A stretch of DNA of 5,439 bases from Mucilaginibacter sp. Its GTDB lineage: Bacteria; Bacteroidota; Bacteroidia; Sphingobacteriales; Sphingobacteriaceae. Where the stretch lies: NCBI GenBank assembly GCA_025934475.1, contig JAICXZ010000272.1, positions 1 to 5,439 on the forward strand, given 5' to 3'. The position numbers were made by a program, and so were the translations under genes. The notes beneath the pieces are model-generated. The model was not told where the DNA came from. It searched no databases and saw only the letters and a program-made list of their open reading frames with translations. Positions 1-5,439 of this stretch are shown here, piece after piece (position 1 is the first letter of the stretch; the number at the start of each line of letters is the position of its first letter).

Positions 1-180
1 AAAAGTGCCGTCTCCATTATCCGGCGTCCAGCCGGCTCGCCGCATGTTTTTGTTAATCTTTAAAGCATCAACTCCGGTCCGTTGCTGGTCAGGTTTAACG
101 GTTTTAAATTGGCCGCTTCCCACGAACGCCATTGAAAGAAGAGTAATGGTTAGAAAGGCTTTTTGCTGAAACTCGCGCAT
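1..180 (-). CDS. N-terminal fragment of a secreted hydrolase, probably glycoside hydrolase family 43
   Basis: This is an open reading frame on the minus strand. It starts at the ATG at 180-178 and runs off the window edge at position 1, so only 60 residues are visible. Residues 1-24 look like a signal peptide: a short polar start (MREFQQK), a hydrophobic stretch (AFLTITLLSMAFVG) and a likely cleavage site at GSG|Q. After a polar linker comes WTPDNGDGTF (residues 51-60). From family knowledge, a W-x-P-D-x-G-D-G-T segment often comes just before the NP...ADYSDPD start of the GH43 five-bladed propeller in Bacteroidota beta-xylosidases/arabinofuranosidases. The catalytic residues lie outside the window, so the family is inferred from this short motif and from the neighbouring SusC/SusD pair. 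It is divergent from susC and shares a 456-bp intergenic region with it. No Shine-Dalgarno sequence is seen. Another secreted PUL enzyme remains possible. Confidence 0.65.
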   Translation of the reverse strand, partial: MREFQQKAFLTITLLSMAFVGSGQFKTVKPDQQRTGVDALKINKNMRRAGWTPDNGDGTF

Positions 181-204
181 ATCAATAGCTGGATTATATC
201 AGCA

Positions 205-235
205 CAAATTTTACATAAATGCAGGGCTGTCCCAA
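205..235 (-). promoter_or_regulatory. Candidate Bacteroidota promoter for the divergent hydrolase gene
   Basis: Read on the minus strand, a TTG (235-233) is followed after 19 nt by TAAAATTTG (213-205). This resembles the Bacteroidota -33 TTG / -7 TAnnTTTG promoter, but with one extra base inside the -7 element. Transcription would start near 200, giving a leader of about 20 nt before the ATG at 180. The imperfect -7 element and the AT-rich background keep this tentative. Confidence 0.4.
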
Positions 236-256
236 GCGGGAACTGGAAAGATCGCA

Positions 257-272
257 ACGCAAACGTTTGCCA
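257..272. promoter_or_regulatory. LacI/PurR-type operator, site 1
   Basis: A perfect 12-bp palindrome, GCAAACGTTTGC, lies at 259-270 with a central CpG. Over 16 bp the site reads ACGCAAACGTTTGCCA, which matches 14 of 16 positions of the symmetric sequence ACGCAAACGTTTGCGT that I recall as the ideal PurR-like site. LacI-family regulators typically bind palindromes of this kind with a central CG. The site lies upstream of the candidate hydrolase promoter, about 65 bp from its inferred start. No regulator gene is visible in the window, so the identity of the binding protein is inferred. Confidence 0.72.
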
Positions 273-363
273 ATTGAAATTCCAGCCGCGAAACAGCGAA
301 TAGCGATACTTGGCCGATCATAAATTCTTTAAAAATGAGTATTGGAAAACTTTTATTGGTCAA

Positions 364-379
364 TATCAAACGTTTGCGT
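364..379. promoter_or_regulatory. LacI/PurR-type operator, site 2 (middle)
   Basis: The core palindrome CAAACGTTTG is at 367-376, and the 16-bp window TATCAAACGTTTGCGT matches 13 of 16 positions of the ideal symmetric site. The right half is full (GTTTGCGT); the left half is degenerate beyond the core. It lies 107 bp from site 1 and 172 bp from site 3 (centre to centre), away from both candidate promoters. An auxiliary or looping site is one explanation. Confidence 0.66.
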
Positions 380-535
380 AATGATATTTTTATTTAAACG
401 CCTTATTCAATAAACCTGCTCATCCATTTTGCCGTAAGTTTACCACACTCTTCAATCAAATTAGGATAAAAGCCTGTCAACAAAGGGGTTATTGGCAGCC
501 GTTGGCCTGCAAACATAATGTTATCCGGTATTTGA

Positions 536-551
536 AAGCAAACGTTTGCGT
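536..551. promoter_or_regulatory. LacI/PurR-type operator, site 3, upstream of susC
   Basis: A perfect 12-bp palindrome, GCAAACGTTTGC, lies at 538-549. The 16-bp window AAGCAAACGTTTGCGT matches 15 of 16 positions of the ideal symmetric site, the best copy in the window. Its centre is about 93 bp upstream of the susC ATG and about 65 bp upstream of the inferred susC transcription start. It is identical in its 12-bp core to site 1 beside the divergent gene, which argues for shared control of both transcription units. Confidence 0.72.
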
Positions 552-572
552 TTTAGTTGTCAGGTCTATTAA

Positions 573-604
573 TTGTCAGTCAAACATTTGTAACGCTACT
601 TTTA
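573..604 (+). promoter_or_regulatory. Candidate Bacteroidota promoter for susC-susD
   Basis: A TTG at 573-575 is followed after 21 nt by TACTTTTA at 597-604. The latter matches the -7 consensus TAnnTTTG except for the last base. Transcription would begin near 609, leaving a leader of about 28 nt before the ATG at 637. A second possibility is AACATTTG at 583-590, but its nearest TTG (557-559) is 23 nt away, a poorer spacing. The call rests on short degenerate motifs only. Confidence 0.4.
581..590. promoter_or_regulatory. Possible degenerate fourth operator in the susC promoter
   Basis: CAAACATTTG differs from the core CAAACGTTTG of the three stronger sites by a single base, with CpA replacing the central CpG. 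The outer positions do not match (10 of 16 overall). It lies between the candidate -33 and -7 elements of the susC promoter, where a bound protein would block RNA polymerase. Its centre is 42 bp from site 3, about four helical turns. Loss of the central CG would weaken binding by a typical LacI-family protein. Confidence 0.3.
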
Positions 605-636
605 CCAAACCAATACCAATTAACCCATATCAAATT

Positions 637-3600
637 ATGAGCAAAGTTTACTTAAAACAATTGTTTCTGACGGGCTTTCTATTGATGTTCTCATTAATAG
701 GTTTTGCTCAGTCAAAAGTTAGCGGGATTGTAAAGGACGCCGGAAATGGTCAGCCACTTCCAGGGGTCACTGTTGCAATTAAAGGTACAACCACCGCTGT
801 AAGCACCGACATCAACGGTGCGTTTAGTATTAATGTGCCTGCTATCGGTACCATCAGGTTTTCAATGATCGGTTATGCACCCAAAGAAATCGCGATAAAC
901 GGCAGCAAATCAATTGAAATTAGTCTGAGTCCATCATCGAGCGCCTTAAACGAGGTAGTGGTGGTAGGCTACGGCACACAGAAAAAGGTCAATCTGACCG
1001 GGGCGGTATCAAGTGTCGATGCCAAACAATTGGAAAACCGCCCGGTAACAGGCGTTACCAATGCACTGGAAGGCACTATACCTGGTGTTACTATTTCATC
1101 TAATAACGGCCAACCCGGGTTTGATGCAGGTAGTATTAATATCAGGGGGCAGTCTTTGAATAGCACGGCTGTATTGGTAGTAATTGATGGTGTTATTTCA
1201 AGCACTGGTGATATGAATGCACTCAATGCTGATGATATTGATAACATCTCCGTATTAAAGGATGCCGCATCGGCATCAATTTACGGAAATCGTGCGGCCG
1301 GTGGCGTTATTGTAATCACCACCAAAAAAGGTAAAAAGGGAACGGCACAAATAACTTACAGTGACTATTTTGGTAAGAATAAAGCTGTTGCTTTACCAGA
1401 TTACCTCCCATCATGGCAGGCTGCTACAATGTACAACGAAGCGAGGGCCAACGAAGGGCAAACCCCCGTTTATACCGCAGATCAAATTCAGAAATTTAAA
1501 GACGGTTCAGATCCTTATAATTATCCAAATACAGATTGGTTAAAACTTTTTTACACGGGAAACGGATTTCAGCAAAATCATTACGTAGGTGTTAACGGTG
1601 GAACCGATAAAACAACCTATGCATTTTCATTGGGTTATTTTGACGAGAACGGTATTACGCCAAAAACAAATACGCAACGTTACACCTCCCGGTTAAACTT
1701 AAATACTCAGATCAAGGATAATTTATCTGCTTTTGGGTATCTGTCCTACACTTATCAGCCGCTTACAGAGCCTCAGAGTTCAATGCCCGCCGATCAGGGG
1801 TTTGACCAGATTATTCGCCAGTTTAACAGGATTTCACCAATCATTCCGGCATATTATGCGAATGGTCAATACGGACATATTTCAGATGGCAGTCCTTTAG
1901 CCTGGCTCAATTCCCCCTCGTTTGATAATCGAAAGGCCTATAATTTCCAGGGTAGTGCCGGTGTTGATTGGGAAATAATTAAAGGACTCCATTTTAAACC
2001 ATCATTAAACTATAAGTTCAACACTAACCAAAGCAACAATTTTGTATCGGCTATCCAGTATTATAACCCGGATGGCACAGTTAGCGGCTCGCCAAACATT
2101 AGTAATGCAACCGATAGTTACAGCAGCCACACCTATATTTCACCGCAAGCGTTGTTGGAGTATAGCACAAGAATAGGTGAACACAGCATTAAAGTACTGG
2201 CCGGTGCGTCACAGGAATACAACGGCTATTATACCTTAACCGGATATAGGCAAGGCTTTTTAAACAACGTGTTAAGCGATCTTAACGTAGCGCCAACAAC
2301 AGGTCAAACTACATCCAATGACACTTATGATGTAGCGCAGCAATCATTGTTCGGCCGGGTAAATTATGACTATAAAGGCAAATACCTTTTGGAAGGTGAT
2401 ATCAGGGACGACGGTTCATCGCGTTTTGCTCCTGCAAATCGCTGGGGGATATTTCCGGGTGCATCAGCCGGATGGCGGGTATCTGAAGAAGATTTTTTTG
2501 GTGGTCTGAAATCAACCGTTTCTAATTTAAAACTACGGGCGTCGTGGGGAAAATTAGGAAACCAGGACATCGCCGGTTATTATCCTACAATTGCAACCTT
2601 AAGTGCTGGTCAAAACTACCCGTTTGGTGGAACGGTTGTGGGAGGGGTTGCGCCAACTGCAGGTGTTGATCCCAGCATTGTATGGGAAAAAACTACACAA
2701 ACCGACATTGGCTTAGATGCCGATTTCTTAAATGTATTTACCCTTACCGCTGATTATTTTAATAAAAAGACAAGCGATGTTTTATACCAGGTTCAGCTTC
2801 CGGCAACTTATGGCTTAACGCCGCCCTACGTAAATGGCTCAACTTATCAAAATACAGGTTGGGAACTGGCTCTTTCTTATCATGACAAGGCTGGTGATTT
2901 TAGCTGGAATGTTACAGGAAACACGGCGTTTGTGAAAAATAAAGTACTTCAGTTGGGGCAATCTAATGCACCGCAAATAAGCGGCGCTTATATAACAGAG
3001 GTTGGACAGCCGCAGGGATCTTTTTACGGATACATGGCCCAGGGAATATTTCAAAATGCTGCACAGGTGAGCGCCCATGCGAGCCAAACCGGCATAAGCC
3101 CGCATACAGGTCCTGGTGATATTATTTATAAAGACGTAAATGGCGATGGTAAGGTAGATGCGAATGACCGGGTTGTATTAGGTTCACACTTCCCGAAAGT
3201 AACCTTTGGTTTAAATTTGAATGTGAACTGGAAACAGTTTGATCTGACAGGCTTTTTCCAGGGAGCTGCCGGTGTTAAAAATTATATAACTGGCATTGCT
3301 TTAGGTACTAATGGAATTTCAACCGGGAAACCAACGTCGGCTATGCTCGATAGCTGGTCGCCATCTAATCCCAATGCTACCTTTCCGCGTTTGTGGTTAA
3401 ATTATACTCAAAATAATCCATCATCAGTTGCATCGTCATTCTGGATAAGAAATGCAAGCTATGTGCGATTGAAAAATGTGCAGCTGGGATATTCTCTGCC
3501 AGCTGCCTGGGCCAAAACCATTGGGGTTAAAAAATTAACGGTTTATTACAGCGGGCAAAATGTCCTTACGTTCACCAGCTTCTACAAATGGATAGATCCT

Positions 3601-3678
3601 GAAGCTCCGGCAGGAGAAAGCGGGTATGATTTCCCACAGGTAAAAATCAATTCTCTAGGCTTGAACGTGACATTTTAA
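637..3678 (+). CDS. SusC/RagA-family TonB-dependent outer-membrane transporter
   Basis: This 1013-residue protein imports an oligosaccharide across the outer membrane using TonB energy, in complex with the SusD-like lipoprotein encoded next. Residues 1-24 form a signal peptide ending at GFA|Q. A carboxypeptidase-D regulatory-like domain follows (about 27-98), then a TonB-box-like segment NEVVVVGYGTQ (105-115). The plug (about 115-232) includes ALEGTIPGV, VLVVIDGV and the SusC hallmark VLKDAASASIYGNRAAGGVIVITTKKGK. The rest is a beta-barrel, including PNTDW (297-301), a calcium-loop-like DVNGDGKVDANDR (from 833), SGQNVLTF (972-979) and a terminal phenylalanine typical of barrel insertion signals. 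There is no N-terminal STN domain, so sigma/anti-sigma signalling is not expected. The ATG at 637 is chosen because the signal peptide starts there; the frame is open back to a TTG at 502, but that would put 45 unlikely residues in front. The reading frame is intact. The substrate cannot be read from the sequence; the divergent GH43-like gene suggests a pentose-containing plant glycan. Confidence 0.96.
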   Translation: MSKVYLKQLFLTGFLLMFSLIGFAQSKVSGIVKDAGNGQPLPGVTVAIKGTTTAVSTDINGAFSINVPAIGTIRFSMIGYAPKEIAINGSKSIEISLSPSSSALNEVVVVGYGTQKKVNLTGAVSSVDAKQLENRPVTGVTNALEGTIPGVTISSNNGQPGFDAGSINIRGQSLNSTAVLVVIDGVISSTGDMNALNADDIDNISVLKDAASASIYGNRAAGGVIVITTKKGKKGTAQITYSDYFGKNKAVALPDYLPSWQAATMYNEARANEGQTPVYTADQIQKFKDGSDPYNYPNTDWLKLFYTGNGFQQNHYVGVNGGTDKTTYAFSLGYFDENGITPKTNTQRYTSRLNLNTQIKDNLSAFGYLSYTYQPLTEPQSSMPADQGFDQIIRQFNRISPIIPAYYANGQYGHISDGSPLAWLNSPSFDNRKAYNFQGSAGVDWEIIKGLHFKPSLNYKFNTNQSNNFVSAIQYYNPDGTVSGSPNISNATDSYSSHTYISPQALLEYSTRIGEHSIKVLAGASQEYNGYYTLTGYRQGFLNNVLSDLNVAPTTGQTTSNDTYDVAQQSLFGRVNYDYKGKYLLEGDIRDDGSSRFAPANRWGIFPGASAGWRVSEEDFFGGLKSTVSNLKLRASWGKLGNQDIAGYYPTIATLSAGQNYPFGGTVVGGVAPTAGVDPSIVWEKTTQTDIGLDADFLNVFTLTADYFNKKTSDVLYQVQLPATYGLTPPYVNGSTYQNTGWELALSYHDKAGDFSWNVTGNTAFVKNKVLQLGQSNAPQISGAYITEVGQPQGSFYGYMAQGIFQNAAQVSAHASQTGISPHTGPGDIIYKDVNGDGKVDANDRVVLGSHFPKVTFGLNLNVNWKQFDLTGFFQGAAGVKNYITGIALGTNGISTGKPTSAMLDSWSPSNPNATFPRLWLNYTQNNPSSVASSFWIRNASYVRLKNVQLGYSLPAAWAKTIGVKKLTVYYSGQNVLTFTSFYKWIDPEAPAGESGYDFPQVKINSLGLNVTF

Positions 3679-3699
3679 GACTCTAAAAAATTTAAAATC

Positions 3700-5334
3700 A
3701 TGAAAAAGAACTTTGTTTTAAATACACTGGCTGCAACACTGCTATTATTTACGGCCTGCAAGAAGGATTTTTTAAACAGGACGCCGCAGGATGCGTATAG
3801 TAATTCCAGTTTGTGGACTTCGGCAAATGATGCTACTGCGGCCCTTGCCGGTATTTATAATGGCCAGGGCTGGAGCTACAGCGATGACGGAAATGGATGG
3901 GCGGGCGCAACATGGACTGTGTACCTAGATTGTGCCTCTGATAATGCTTATAGCCAATACCCATGGGAGGGGTTCCAGGCCTATGGTAACGGAACTGTTA
4001 ATCCTTCTACGGGAGATGCATCGGCATATAACTACACGGCTATAACGAGGTGTAATTTCTTTTTAGCCAACATTGATAAAACACCAATGGACGCGTCGCT
4101 AAAGGCGAATATGAAAGCCCAGGTAAGATTTATACGCGCTTATGAATACTTTGTAATGAGCCAGCTTTATGGCGACGTTCCACTGGTAACAACACTACTT
4201 ACTCCTCAGGAATCTCTTGCTTCTGTAAGGACGCCAAAAGCTGACGTAATCAAATTTATTTTATCTGAACTTGCAGCCGCAGCTCCTGATTTATCGGTAG
4301 TTAATAACTCGGGCGACGGGCATATTAGCCAGGGTGCAGCATTAGCATTAAAGGCGCGGGTTGAATTGTATAACGGAGACTATACGGATTGTGTTACTGA
4401 TTGCCAGGCGGTGATGAAAATGGGCTATACATTATACCCAAGCTATTCTGACCTGTTCAGGATGGTGGCCCAGGTCAATAATCCTGAAGTGATCGCGTCC
4501 GTACAATATGTTGAAAATCCTTCGGCTAATTCAAATGGCGTGTTGGGTGTAATGCCGTCAAACTCATCAGGCGGCTGGTCATCTATTGATCCGACAAAAA
4601 ACCTCGTTGACGCTTATGAGATGGATAATGGCAAGCCAATTACCGACCCAGCATCAGGCTATGACCCTGCAAATCCGTATGCAAACCGCGATCCTCGCCT
4701 GGCGGCTACTATTTTGTATCCGGGCGCGCCATTTAAACAAGCGGGCGCGGTAACAACTACTTATTTTGATCCTTTAGATGCTTCGTCTCCGGATTATTAT
4801 GCAAGCGGGAACAACACCTCGCCAAGCGGCTATGTTGTAAAAAAATATACATCAAACCTTAGCGACTTTGATAACCTTTGGCAAAGCGGGTTAAACATGC
4901 CTATAATCCGTTATGCGGAGGTATTGTTATCGGATGCCGAAGCGAAAATAGAGCAGGGCATAATTGACCAGACCGTTTATACTGACATCAACACGGTGAG
5001 AAACCGCGCAGGTATGCCTTCAGTTGACCAATCGGTGTATAACAGCCAGGCTACGTTACGTGCCCTTGTGCGAAATGAACGCCGGGTTGAGTTTGCATTT
5101 GAAGGTTTGCGCTGGTTTGATATACAGCGCTGGAAGATCGGCCCGCAAGCTATGAGTGGGACTGTCTATGGCGCTAGTACAGGAACTGTTGACCCGGCTA
5201 CCGGTAAATATACTATCACAGGCGCTCCATTAACGATTGAAAACCGCGTGTTTGCCGATAAAAATTACCTGTGGCCAATACCACAATCGGAAATTGATTT
5301 AGATAAAAATATAAAGCAGAATCCTGGCTATTAA
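3700..5334 (+). CDS. SusD/RagB-family surface glycan-binding lipoprotein
   Basis: This 544-residue outer-membrane lipoprotein captures glycan at the cell surface and forms the lid of the SusC channel. The first 19 residues are a lipoprotein signal peptide with lipobox FTAC; Cys20 would be lipidated. The following KKDFLNRTPQD is a usual start for SusD proteins, with Asp23 fitting the acidic surface-export signal. The N-terminal SusD-like domain (about 23-230) contains RFIRAYEYF (143-151) and QLYGDVPLV (155-163), plus a TPR-like helical stretch around 211-243. The C-terminal SusD/RagB domain (about 265-544) contains NRDPRL (329-334), IIRYAEVLLSDAEA (402-415), RNERRVEFAFEGLRWFDIQRW (from 458) and the classic ending LWPIPQSEIDL...QNPGY. 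Length is normal. It starts 21 bp after the susC stop, with an A/T-rich leader and no Shine-Dalgarno sequence, so the two genes are almost certainly one operon. The ligand cannot be read from the sequence. Confidence 0.96.
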   Translation: MKKNFVLNTLAATLLLFTACKKDFLNRTPQDAYSNSSLWTSANDATAALAGIYNGQGWSYSDDGNGWAGATWTVYLDCASDNAYSQYPWEGFQAYGNGTVNPSTGDASAYNYTAITRCNFFLANIDKTPMDASLKANMKAQVRFIRAYEYFVMSQLYGDVPLVTTLLTPQESLASVRTPKADVIKFILSELAAAAPDLSVVNNSGDGHISQGAALALKARVELYNGDYTDCVTDCQAVMKMGYTLYPSYSDLFRMVAQVNNPEVIASVQYVENPSANSNGVLGVMPSNSSGGWSSIDPTKNLVDAYEMDNGKPITDPASGYDPANPYANRDPRLAATILYPGAPFKQAGAVTTTYFDPLDASSPDYYASGNNTSPSGYVVKKYTSNLSDFDNLWQSGLNMPIIRYAEVLLSDAEAKIEQGIIDQTVYTDINTVRNRAGMPSVDQSVYNSQATLRALVRNERRVEFAFEGLRWFDIQRWKIGPQAMSGTVYGASTGTVDPATGKYTITGAPLTIENRVFADKNYLWPIPQSEIDLDKNIKQNPGY

Positions 5335-5354
5335 CAGGTTGCATCAATAAAGGT

Positions 5355-5385
5355 ACTTCATTTCGTGAGATCATTTGAAGTTTTT
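5355..5385 (+). other. Weak inverted repeat before the main terminator
   Basis: ACTTCA (5355-5360) can pair with TGAAGT (5376-5381) over a 15-nt loop, and a T run covers 5381-5385. It may help to stabilise the 3' end or act as a feeble first terminator. The stem is short and AT-rich and the loop is long, so chance is quite possible. Confidence 0.2.
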
Positions 5386-5394
5386 AGTTGGTTT

Positions 5395-5422
5395 CGTCCC
5401 CGGTAAAACGGGGACGTTTTTT
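5395..5422 (+). terminator. Rho-independent terminator of the susC-susD operon
   Basis: CGTCCCCG (5395-5402) pairs perfectly with CGGGGACG (5409-5416) across a 6-nt loop, GTAAAA, and is followed directly by six Ts (5417-5422). The GC-rich 8-bp stem is striking in AT-rich surroundings. It begins 61 bp after the susD stop. There is no matching T-tract on the other strand, so it should act mainly on plus-strand transcripts. It implies that genes further downstream need their own promoter or some readthrough. Confidence 0.92.
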
Positions 5423-5439
5423 ACACTGTAAAGGTGCAG

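Larger units (their letters stand above)
181..636. other. Divergent intergenic regulatory region
   Basis: This 456-bp gap separates the minus-strand hydrolase from susC. No convincing protein-coding gene or RNA gene is seen in it. It holds three strong copies of a palindrome with core CAAACGTTTG, one degenerate copy, and candidate outward-facing promoters at each end. The stretch from about 380 to 535 is AT-rich and has no further structure that I can support, apart from a short AACAT-A-ATGTT symmetry at 512-522. The length is generous for a simple divergent promoter pair, which fits multi-site regulation. Confidence 0.8.

Noticed and set aside
229..240. TCCC-AAGC-GGGA mini-hairpin near the hydrolase promoter
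   Set aside because: A 4-bp stem is too short to support a terminator or riboswitch, and no T-tract follows.
512..522. AACAT-A-ATGTT short palindrome
   Set aside because: It is AT-rich, occurs once, and is unlike the repeated operator; chance is likely in this composition.
502..636. N-terminal extension of susC from a TTG at 502
   Set aside because: The 45 added residues resemble no SusC start, lie ahead of a complete signal peptide, and cover operator and promoter candidates.
969..1247. 92-codon minus-strand open frame inside susC
   Set aside because: It lies fully opposite the conserved plug-domain coding sequence and has no recognisable protein features; it is a shadow frame.
1361..1543. 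60-codon plus-strand open frame inside susC
   Set aside because: It is out of frame within strongly supported SusC barrel sequence, and its low-complexity Ile/Gln-rich translation looks non-coding.
2370..2570. 66-codon minus-strand open frame inside susC
   Set aside because: It is antisense to conserved barrel coding sequence with no domain or start signal.
2839..3105. 88-codon minus-strand open frame inside susC
   Set aside because: It is antisense to SusC coding sequence; the translation has no recognisable features.
3133..3171. EF-hand-like calcium loop in SusC as a novel domain
   Set aside because: DVNGDGKVDANDR-type segments are common in this part of SusC-family barrels, so it is a family feature and not a novelty.
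1..5439. CRISPR array, tRNA/rRNA, insertion sequence or phage elements
   Set aside because: No repeat-spacer pattern, cloverleaf-like sequence, transposase frame or terminal inverted repeats were seen; nearly all the sequence is explained by the three genes and one regulatory gap.

Overview
The window looks like part of a polysaccharide utilization locus (PUL) from a member of the Bacteroidota, most likely a Sphingobacteriaceae-type soil or plant-associated bacterium. The phylum call rests on a textbook SusC/SusD pair, AT-rich leaders without Shine-Dalgarno sequences, and TTG...TAnnTTTG-like promoter candidates. The family-level placement is only an impression from protein style and codon use.

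Layout: (1) positions 1-180, minus strand, hold the first 60 codons of a secreted protein. Its start and its W-x-P-D-N-G-D-G-T motif resemble glycoside hydrolase family 43 (GH43) beta-xylosidases/arabinofuranosidases; the rest lies outside the window. (2) Positions 181-636 are a 456-bp divergent intergenic region with no convincing gene. It carries three strong copies of a CAAACGTTTG-centred palindrome (centres about 264.5, 371.5 and 543.5) and one degenerate copy (585.5). These look like LacI/PurR-family operators. Candidate promoters point outward at both ends. (3) Positions 637-3678 encode a SusC-type TonB-dependent outer-membrane transporter of 1013 aa; the ATG at 637 is preferred over an upstream TTG. 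(4) After 21 bp, positions 3700-5334 encode the partner SusD-type lipoprotein of 544 aa. (5) A strong intrinsic terminator at 5395-5422 closes the transporter operon.

How the parts fit: SusD would capture a glycan or oligosaccharide at the cell surface and act as a lid on SusC, which imports it using TonB energy. The divergent hydrolase would cut the same substrate, so a pentose-containing plant glycan (xylan, arabinoxylan or arabinan type) is a reasonable guess. SusC has no N-terminal STN domain, so it is not expected to take part in sigma/anti-sigma signalling. The repeated operator between the two divergent units instead suggests joint control by a LacI-family regulator encoded elsewhere. 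The proteins are ordinary for their families; the most interesting part of the window is the regulatory architecture of the intergenic region.
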